Shown: in pieces, positions 7,397 to 12,460 of the stretch
Layout: each line of letters opens with the position of its first letter
Numbering within the stretch: position 1 is the stretch's first letter
NCBI GenBank assembly: GCA_946887155.1
Contig: CAMPKM010000048.1
Location: 1 to 12,460 of the forward strand
Source of the DNA: an uncultured Gemmatimonadota bacterium
GTDB lineage: Bacteria > Gemmatimonadota > Gemmatimonadetes > Gemmatimonadales > Gemmatimonadaceae
Reading direction: 5' to 3'
Length of the DNA: 12,460 nucleotides
Notes under the pieces: generated by a model
Databases searched by the model: none
The model's input: only the letters and a program-made list of their open reading frames with translations
What the model was told of the DNA's origin: nothing
Translations under genes and position numbers: made by a program

Positions 7397-8477
7397 GCCC
7401 CAGCACGCTCGTCAGGCACGACTCGTCGAACGGCTGATCAAGCAGAATCTCGACGGGCTGCTCGTCACCAGCCTGCCTAACATCAGGTACCTGACCGGGT
7501 TCAGCGGCTCGAACGCGCTCTTCCTGATCACGCCGACGGAGAGCTGGTTCTTCACGGACTTCCGGTACGAGTCACAGGTGGCCAGCGAAGTCGTGGGCGC
7601 GAGTCGCGTGCTCATCGAGAAGACGAGCCTGTGGAAGGGACTCTGGCAGCAGTTGGGGGAGCGCCCGGGCACGGCCGCCTTCGGGTTCGAATCGTCGCAC
7701 CTGTTGCATCGCGACTTTCAGCGCCTGCTCGAGGATGGAACACGGTGGACCTGGCGGGCGACCAATGACCTCGTCGAGGAGCTTCGGGTGCAGAAGGAGA
7801 ACCGCGAAGTGGAGGCGATTCGACTGGCGGGAGTCATCGCCGCCTCGGCGCTGGAGAAAACCCTGTCGCATATCCGGTCTGGCCTGACCGAAAACGAGGT
7901 GGCCGGCCTGCTCGAGCACAACCTGCGAGACGCCGGCTCCGATGGGTTCCCTTTCGGCACGATCGCGGCCAGCGGACCCCGTAGCGCCCTCCCGCATGCC
8001 AGGGCGGGGACACGTCCTATTGCGCCGGGCGACTTCGTGCTGTTGGATTTCGGAGCCGTTTTCCGAGGCTATTGTGCGGACGTGACGAGGACCGTGGTGG
8101 TTGGCACGGCGTCAGACCGGCAGAAGGAGGTCTACGGAGCGGTAAAAGAAGCAAATGAACGAGCCCGGGCGTTGATCGCGCCCGGAATGACAGGTGCCGA
8201 GGCGGATGCTCTCGCGCGTGATGTCCTTGCGGCGCGCGGGTTTGGGGATGCTTTTGGACACGGTCTGGGGCACGGGCTCGGGATCGAAGTACACGAAGCG
8301 CCCAGGCTGTCTCGTGTATCCGAGGGTAAGTTGCCGGCACGCGCGGTGGTCACCATCGAGCCCGGCGTCTACCTGCAAGGGTGGGGAGGAGTGCGAATCG
8401 AGGACGACGTACACCTCGCCGATGGCGGGGCGGAACTCCTCACCGATTTTCCGCGGGACCTGATCGAGCTGGACTGA
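7389..8477 (+). CDS. M24-family Xaa-Pro (proline) aminopeptidase/dipeptidase
   Basis: The product is 362 aa, typical of short PepQ/YqhT/YpdF-type enzymes that cut Xaa-Pro bonds in peptides in the cytoplasm. A creatinase-like N-terminal domain (LLVTSLPNIRYLTGFSGSNA, residues 24-43) is followed by the pita-bread catalytic domain. The five expected dinuclear metal ligands are visible: D220 (LLDFGA), D231 (CADVTRT), H295 (GHGLGHGLGIEVHEAP), E324 (TIEPGVY) and E338 (RIEDD). H203 and H302 fit the usual supporting histidines. The GTG at 7389 gives the family N terminus and overlaps the aroQ end by 8 bp; no good ribosome binding site is seen, so translation is likely coupled. The frame is also open upstream, but there it only shadows aroQ. 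The specific type (aminopeptidase or dipeptidase) cannot be decided from motifs. Confidence 0.93.
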   Translation: MVEPQHARQARLVERLIKQNLDGLLVTSLPNIRYLTGFSGSNALFLITPTESWFFTDFRYESQVASEVVGASRVLIEKTSLWKGLWQQLGERPGTAAFGFESSHLLHRDFQRLLEDGTRWTWRATNDLVEELRVQKENREVEAIRLAGVIAASALEKTLSHIRSGLTENEVAGLLEHNLRDAGSDGFPFGTIAASGPRSALPHARAGTRPIAPGDFVLLDFGAVFRGYCADVTRTVVVGTASDRQKEVYGAVKEANERARALIAPGMTGAEADALARDVLAARGFGDAFGHGLGHGLGIEVHEAPRLSRVSEGKLPARAVVTIEPGVYLQGWGGVRIEDDVHLADGGAELLTDFPRDLIELD

Positions 8478-8503
8478 GTCCGGCAACCGTCGCTGACCAC
8501 TCA

Positions 8504-9004
8504 ATGATCGATCTTCGCTACGTAAAGAAACTCATAGAAATGCTGGATGGTTCGTCCGTGGACTCCGTCGAGATTTCGACGGACAAGGGGATGAAGATCC
8601 GGATCTCGAAGACGCCGCAGCATCGCGGACCCGTACAGATCCCCACGCCGGTCCCGGTTCCGGCCATCCTGCCGGCCCAGGTTGGGGGGCGGATGACCCC
8701 CGTCGAAGGGTCCCAGGTCGTCGAACTGGAGGCGCCAAAGGCGGAGGCTCCCAAGTCGAGCTACCTTGAGGTCAAATCGCCCATGGTGGGGACCTTCTAT
8801 GCCCAGGCCGACCCAGGTTCCAAACCCTATGTGACGGTCGGCACACGCATCGCCAAGCAGCAGGTCCTCTGCATCATCGAGGCGATGAAGATCATGAACG
8901 AGATCGAGTCGGAATTCGACGGGGTTGTAAAAGAAGTTTGCGTTCAGGACGCTCATCCAGTCGAATACGGGCAGGTTCTGTTCCGCATCGATCCGAATGG
9001 CTAA
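8504..9004 (+). CDS. accB: Biotin carboxyl carrier protein of acetyl-CoA carboxylase
   Basis: The product is 166 aa. It has an N-terminal helix typical of AccB (MIDLRYVKKLIEMLDGSSVD), a flexible Pro/Ala/Val linker (about 43-85), and a C-terminal biotinyl domain (about 86-166). The biotinylation motif E-A-M-K-I-M-N places the modified lysine at K129. The protein carries the carboxyl group from biotin carboxylase (AccC) to the carboxyltransferase for malonyl-CoA and fatty acid synthesis. The ATG gives the conserved N terminus although no clear Shine-Dalgarno is present. It lies 26 bp after the peptidase stop and overlaps pilT by 8 bp. Its partner accC lies beyond pilT, 1.2 kb downstream, instead of directly next to it. 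Confidence 0.96.
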   Translation: MIDLRYVKKLIEMLDGSSVDSVEISTDKGMKIRISKTPQHRGPVQIPTPVPVPAILPAQVGGRMTPVEGSQVVELEAPKAEAPKSSYLEVKSPMVGTFYAQADPGSKPYVTVGTRIAKQQVLCIIEAMKIMNEIESEFDGVVKEVCVQDAHPVEYGQVLFRIDPNG

Positions 9005-10172
9005 CCCACTGACCGTCGACAACAGCTCGGCCGCGCCGACACCGGCCCGGCCCCCGTTCAACTTCAAGGCCATCCTCCAGCAGATGGTCCAGTCGAACGC
9101 GTCCGACCTTCACCTGAAGGTCGGACGTCCGCCAACGCTTCGCGTGCACGGCGAGCTGTCGCCGCTGCCGATGCCGGCGCTGCGACCGGAAGATCTCAGC
9201 AACCTCGCGAAGGAGATCATGTCTCCCAAGCAGGTGAAGGAGTTCACCGAGTATCGTGAGGCGGATTTCGCGACCGGTGTTCCCGGAATCGGCCGATTCC
9301 GCGTGAATGCATACCAGCAGCGCGGCACGATTGCCTTCGCGATCCGCACGATCCCACACCAGGCGCGTTCGATCCAGGACCTGCACCTGCCGACGGTCGT
9401 GGAGGAAATCGCCATGATGCCGCGCGGTCTCGTGCTGGTGACGGGCGTGACGGGCTCGGGGAAGTCGACCACGCTGGCCTCGATCATCCAGCTGATCAAT
9501 GAGCGTCGTTATGCAAACGTGATCACGATCGAGGATCCGATCGAGTTCCTGCATCGCGACCTCAAGTGTCACATCAACCAGCGTGAAGTCGGCACCGACA
9601 CCGGCAGCTTCTCGCAGGCACTGCGGCGTGTGCTCCGCCAGGACCCGGACGTCGTGCAGATCGGCGAAATCCGCGACCTCGACACGCTGGACACGGCCCT
9701 CAAGGCGGCCGACACCGGCCACCTGGTCTTCTCGACGCTCCATACGACGGATGCCACCCAGACCATCAACCGCATCCTGTCGTTCTACCCGCCCCACCAG
9801 CAGAACGAAGTGCGTTATGCGCTTTCGAGCGCGCTGGCGGCGGTCATCTCGATGCGGCTGGTGCCCCGGAGCGACCGTCCGGGCCGCGTGCCGGCCTGCG
9901 AGGTCCTGATCAACACGGCGGCGGTTCGCGAGCAGATCCGCGACCTCAACAAGACCCTGAACATCCCTGACCTGATCCGGGAAGGCACGGTCCAGTACGG
10001 GATGCAGAGTTTCGACCAGTCACTGATGGCGTGGTACACGCAGGGTATCATCTCGTATGACAGTGCGTTATTTCATGCGAGCAACCCGAGCGAGTTCGCG
10101 CTTCGCGTTCAGGGTGTGGCGGCATCCAGCGACACGAGCTGGGACGGATTCCAGAAGCCACCGGCGAGCTGA
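8997..10172 (+). CDS. pilT: PilT-type pilus retraction ATPase
   Basis: The product is 391 aa; PilT proteins are usually about 345-380. A Pro/Ala-rich N-terminal tail of about 20 residues precedes the PAS-like N-terminal domain (SNASDLHLKVGRPPTLRVHG, residues 33-52). The secretion-ATPase core has Walker A GVTGSGKSTT (150-159, K156), the Asp box region ITIEDPIEF (176-184), Walker B QIGEIRD (221-227, E224) and the His box GHLVFSTLHTTDA (241-253). The early SDLHL motif and the short N-terminal domain, with no PilB-type N-terminal extension or zinc-finger cysteines, indicate PilT/PilU rather than PilB/GspE. It drives disassembly of type IV pili and twitching movement. No other pilus genes are in the window. 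The ATG overlaps the accB end by 8 bp, and a large palindrome follows its stop. Confidence 0.93.
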   Translation: MANPLTVDNSSAAPTPARPPFNFKAILQQMVQSNASDLHLKVGRPPTLRVHGELSPLPMPALRPEDLSNLAKEIMSPKQVKEFTEYREADFATGVPGIGRFRVNAYQQRGTIAFAIRTIPHQARSIQDLHLPTVVEEIAMMPRGLVLVTGVTGSGKSTTLASIIQLINERRYANVITIEDPIEFLHRDLKCHINQREVGTDTGSFSQALRRVLRQDPDVVQIGEIRDLDTLDTALKAADTGHLVFSTLHTTDATQTINRILSFYPPHQQNEVRYALSSALAAVISMRLVPRSDRPGRVPACEVLINTAAVREQIRDLNKTLNIPDLIREGTVQYGMQSFDQSLMAWYTQGIISYDSALFHASNPSEFALRVQGVAASSDTSWDGFQKPPAS

Positions 10173-10173
10173 A

Positions 10174-10230
10174 TAAAAGGGGTCAGACTCCTTTTTCTCG
10201 CATGCAGAAAAAGGAGTCTGACCCCTTTTA
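10174..10230. repeat. 57-bp palindromic element (REP/MITE-like) between pilT and accC
   Basis: Two perfectly complementary 25-nt arms (10174-10198 and 10206-10230) flank a 7-nt loop, CGCATGC. Each arm is itself nearly palindromic around GTC-A-GAC (core GGGGTCAGACTCC), so the element can fold as one long hairpin or two short ones. It starts 2 bp after the pilT stop and ends 11 bp before the accC ATG. Translated, it gives spurious RGQTPF / ESDPFY-type peptides that I remember from over-called ORFs in many environmental genomes; that suggests a dispersed repeat. T-rich sequence follows the stem (CTTTTACTTTT), so it could also end or slow transcription. The hairpin is certain; its class is inferred. 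Confidence 0.85.
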
Positions 10231-10241
10231 CTTTTAGCCCC

Positions 10242-11597
10242 ATGTTCAAGAAAGTTCTGGTCGCAAATCGCGGCGAGATCGCGCTGCGTGTTATCCGGGC
10301 TTGCAAGGAGCTCGGAATCGAGACGGTCGCGATCTACTCCGAGGCTGATCGCGAATCGCTGCACGTCCGCTTCGCCGACGACGATGTCTGTATCGGGCCG
10401 CCGCCGGCGCGCGAGTCGTACCTGCGGATCGCGCGGATCATTGCCGCGGCCGAGATCACCGGCGCCGATGCCATTCATCCGGGATACGGGTTCCTCGCCG
10501 AAAACGCCGAGTTTGCGGAAACCTGCGCCGCCTCGAACATCACGTTCATCGGACCGACGGCGACGCAGATCCGGCTCATGGGTGACAAAGCCACGGCCCG
10601 GAAGACCATGGCCGACGTCGGCGTTCCGATCATCCCGGGAAGTCCGGGACCGGTCGAAGATGTGGACGCGGCGCTCGAGTTCGCGCGCGAGATCGGCTTT
10701 CCCGTGATCATCAAGGCCGCCGCCGGCGGTGGCGGCAAGGGCATGCGGGTCGCGAAGAACGAAGAGGAGTTTGCCCGGTCATTCTCCCTCGCGCGTTCCG
10801 AAGCGCTTTCCGCGTTCAGCAACGACGAGGTCTACGTCGAGAAATACCTCTCGCGTCCCCGTCACATCGAGTTCCAGATCCTCGGCGACCAGCATGGCAA
10901 CGTGCTGCACCTCGGCGAACGCGACTGCTCGATCCAGCGCCGTCACCAGAAACTGATCGAAGAGGCGCCGAGTCCCGCGGTCACGCCGGAACTGCGCGAG
11001 CGCATGGGTGAGGCGGCGGTGAAGGGCGCGAAGGCGATTGATTACGTGGGCGCCGGCACCATCGAAATGCTGCTCGATGAAGATGGATCGTACTACTTCA
11101 TGGAGATGAACACGCGCATCCAGGTCGAGCATCCGGTGACGGAAATGCTCACCGGTATCGACCTGGTGAAGGAGCAGATCCGCGTGGCCGCCGGCGAAAA
11201 GCTCTCGGTGCTGTCGATGCCGCCCCTGCGCGGTCACGTCATCGAATGCCGCATCAACGCCGAAGATCCGGCGCGGAGTTTCCAGCCATCACCGGGCCGC
11301 ATCGACGTCTATCATCCGCCCGGCGGTCCCGGCGTCCGACTCGATACCCATGTCTACGCCGGGTACACCGTCCCGCCGTTTTACGACTCACTCCTGGCCA
11401 AGCTGATCGTACAGGGCCGGGACCGAGCCGAAGCAATCCGGCGGATGCAGATCGCGCTCGATGCTTTTATCATCGAAGGCGTGACGACCACCACATCGTT
11501 CCTTGGACGGGTGTTATCCCACGACGCGTTCAAGCGCGGAGAGGTCGACACGAAATTCCTGGAGCGGGAAACGGGGCTGTTCAAGGAACCGGTGTAG
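10242..11597 (+). CDS. accC: Biotin carboxylase subunit of acetyl-CoA carboxylase
   Basis: The product is 451 aa, the canonical AccC length. It uses ATP and bicarbonate to carboxylate biotin on AccB. The N-terminal domain opens with [19 protein letters not shown] and contains [10 protein letters not shown] (79-88). K116 (GDKATAR) and K158 lie in the ATP-grasp domain next to the glycine loop A-G-G-G-G-K-G-M (161-168). The catalytic stretch [16 protein letters not shown] carries the metal and carboxylation residues. The C-terminal domain starts near [13 protein letters not shown]. No Shine-Dalgarno sits at normal distance before the ATG; the only AAGGAG (10211-10216) is 25 nt away and inside the palindrome. 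Expression may therefore depend on that element or on read-through from pilT. The stop directly abuts the comB-like gene. Confidence 0.97.
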   Translation: MFKKVLVANRGEIALRVIRACKELGIETVAIYSEADRESLHVRFADDDVCIGPPPARESYLRIARIIAAAEITGADAIHPGYGFLAENAEFAETCAASNITFIGPTATQIRLMGDKATARKTMADVGVPIIPGSPGPVEDVDAALEFAREIGFPVIIKAAAGGGGKGMRVAKNEEEFARSFSLARSEALSAFSNDEVYVEKYLSRPRHIEFQILGDQHGNVLHLGERDCSIQRRHQKLIEEAPSPAVTPELRERMGEAAVKGAKAIDYVGAGTIEMLLDEDGSYYFMEMNTRIQVEHPVTEMLTGIDLVKEQIRVAAGEKLSVLSMPPLRGHVIECRINAEDPARSFQPSPGRIDVYHPPGGPGVRLDTHVYAGYTVPPFYDSLLAKLIVQGRDRAEAIRRMQIALDAFIIEGVTTTTSFLGRVLSHDAFKRGEVDTKFLERETGLFKEPV

Positions 11598-11993
11598 GTG
11601 AGGATAGACGTCCATTTCACCGGCAGCACCACGGGCCAGCAGGACCTGCATGACCGCGTGGTGCTGGTGATCGATGTGTTGCGGGCCTCGACGTCCATCG
11701 CCGCGGCGCTGGCGAATGGCGCCCGGGCGGTGATTCCCTTCGAAGGTGTGGACGACGCGATCATGCGGGCGCGGTCGCTCGAACAGAGCGACGTCCTGCT
11801 GGCCGGAGAGCGCAAGATGGCGCCCATCCCCGGCTTCCCCCTGGGGAATTCGCCACGCGAGTTCACGGCCGACGTCGTCACCGGCAAGACCATCGTGATG
11901 ACGACCACGAACGGTACCGCGGCGCTGTACCATGCCAACGGCGCCGGCGAGGTGCTGGTGTGCGAGTTCTCTATTTCCGCCGGAATACTGTAG
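11598..11993 (+). CDS. comB: 2-phosphosulfolactate phosphatase (ComB) family, N-terminal part ending at an in-frame TAG
   Basis: The 131 readable residues match the N-terminal half of the ComB family: [61 protein letters not shown] and [13 protein letters not shown]. In methanogens ComB makes sulfolactate for coenzyme M; bacterial homologues are common and their substrate is usually unknown, so only the family is claimed. The GTG start directly follows the accC stop with AAGGAA 9 nt upstream (11583-11588). The family is about 240 aa, so the TAG at 11991-11993 cuts it roughly in half. Recognisable ComB sequence continues after the stop in the same frame. This is either a pseudogene or a sequence-error gene, listed with its remainder separately. 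Confidence 0.8.
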   Translation: MRIDVHFTGSTTGQQDLHDRVVLVIDVLRASTSIAAALANGARAVIPFEGVDDAIMRARSLEQSDVLLAGERKMAPIPGFPLGNSPREFTADVVTGKTIVMTTTNGTAALYHANGAGEVLVCEFSISAGIL

Positions 11994-12240
11994 CGGCTGC
12001 GGGGCGCGGACCGAGCCGACAAGTCGATCACCATCATCTGCGCGGGGACCAACGGCCGCTTCGCCCTGGAAGACGCGATCTGCGCCGGACGGTTCGTGCG
12101 CGGCGTGGCTCGGCGCGGCATCCAGCCGCAGCTTGGCGACGCCGCCAATGTCGCGGCGATGATAGACCGGCGGATGGGCGCCGACCTGCCCGCGGTATTG
12201 CGAGACTCGGAGCTCGGCCGGGCGTTGATCGACGCCGGCC
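11994..12240 (+). pseudogene. comB: Remainder of the comB-like gene after the premature stop, truncated at a junction
   Basis: In the same frame as the upstream half, this stretch encodes [24 protein letters not shown] followed by a helical section ending GRALIDAG, which is typical ComB C-terminal-half sequence. Shifting frame between about 11974 and 12004 gives F-R-R-N-T-V-A-A-A in place of the stop. A missing T in TTT (11974-11976) plus an extra G in GGGG (12001-12004) would thus restore an open frame. Family homology stops at about 12239, roughly 25 residues before the usual C terminus, where the inverted thiolase fragment begins. The codons that stay open after that are a shadow of the thiolase. 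Confidence 0.75.
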
Positions 12241-12458
12241 GTGGCGAAGCCGCGGAGGTAGCCGAGCCCCGTGATCCCGAGCGCCTTCGCCTTCTCCCCG
12301 CTCATCACGATCGCCGCCGCCGCGCCGTCCGAGAGCGGCGAGCTGTTGCCCGCCGTCACGGAGCCCTTCTGCGTGAACGCCGGCTTCAGCGACTCCAGCC
12401 CCTCGGCCGTAGTGTCCGGCCGCGGGAGCTCGTCGACCTTGAACTCGAACGGCGTCTT
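12228..12458 (-). pseudogene. Internal fragment of a thiolase (acetyl-CoA acyltransferase), cut by a junction and by the window edge
   Basis: On the minus strand 77 codons read [20 protein letters not shown], then [25 protein letters not shown] and [11 protein letters not shown]. This matches the middle of thiolases (beta-ketoacyl-CoA thiolase / acetyl-CoA acetyltransferase, about 390-440 aa), which cleave or condense acyl-CoAs. The active-site Cys near the N terminus and the C-terminal His/Cys are outside the fragment. Homology ends after GVD, where thiolases continue with a proline and an MG-x-GP motif; here the sequence instead becomes the reverse strand of comB. The fragment enters from the right edge. 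GC content (about 71% over 12241-12460) is somewhat high compared with nearby genes. Family is firm; the gene is incomplete. Confidence 0.85.
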
Positions 12459-12460
12459 CT

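Noticed and set aside
7412..7997. Minus-strand frames opposite the M24 peptidase
   Set aside because: They have no motifs and lie opposite a gene with all five metal ligands.
10068..10478. A 136-codon minus-strand frame crossing the palindrome
   Set aside because: It overlaps the ends of pilT and accC and contains the translated palindrome; such RGQTPF/ESDPF peptides are repeat artefacts.
11514..12359. A 281-codon minus-strand frame starting M-T-A-G-N-S-S
   Set aside because: Only its first 44 or so residues are thiolase sequence; the rest is the reverse strand of comB, so it is a fused artefact and is reported as a thiolase fragment only.

Overview
The window reads as a stretch of housekeeping chromosome from a GC-rich, diderm (Gram-negative-type) bacterium. 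The best guess is Gemmatimonadota or a close relative. This rests on the style of the two TPR proteins, the small DUF4321-like membrane protein beside tatA, the PpiD-type chaperone, PilT, and GTG/GTGA-coupled gene starts. It is an inference from protein character and gene order, not from a database search. Coding density is high. There are no tRNA, rRNA, CRISPR or defence genes, and no intact transposase. I do not see a new multi-gene biological system; the unusual signals are structural.

Layout. (1) Bases 51-2061, + strand, tightly packed: a TPR protein missing its 5' part, a long-chain polyprenyl diphosphate synthase (GTGA overlap), a DUF4321-like membrane protein (GTGA overlap), and tatA. 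(2) Bases 2082-2117: a perfect 14-bp hairpin serves as terminator between convergent tatA and ppiD. (3) Bases 2132-3964, - strand: a PpiD-like membrane-anchored periplasmic chaperone. (4) Bases 3965-4163: a divergent promoter region. (5) Bases 4164 to about 12240, + strand: a 931-aa TPR / acidic-linker / TPR protein, aroQ, an M24 Xaa-Pro peptidase, accB, pilT, a 57-bp palindromic element, accC and a comB-like gene, mostly overlapping or abutting. (6) Bases 12228-12458, - strand: an internal fragment of a thiolase gene joined head-on to the truncated comB.

How the genes fit together. The first cluster combines isoprenoid side-chain synthesis (quinones or carriers) with Tat export. PpiD folds exported proteins. 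The second cluster mixes shikimate-pathway dehydratase, a peptidase and the two acetyl-CoA carboxylase components AccB and AccC with a type IV pilus retraction ATPase. It resembles the common aroQ-pepP-efp-accB-accC block, but efp is absent and pilT sits between accB and accC.

Both window ends look disturbed. At the left edge the TPR reading frame is closed by a stop at bases 3-5, although its upstream linker seems to continue. At the right edge comB has an in-frame stop and then runs into an inverted thiolase fragment at a 12-bp stretch that is coding in both genes. Indel errors plus a chimeric contig end explain this as well as real rearrangement does.
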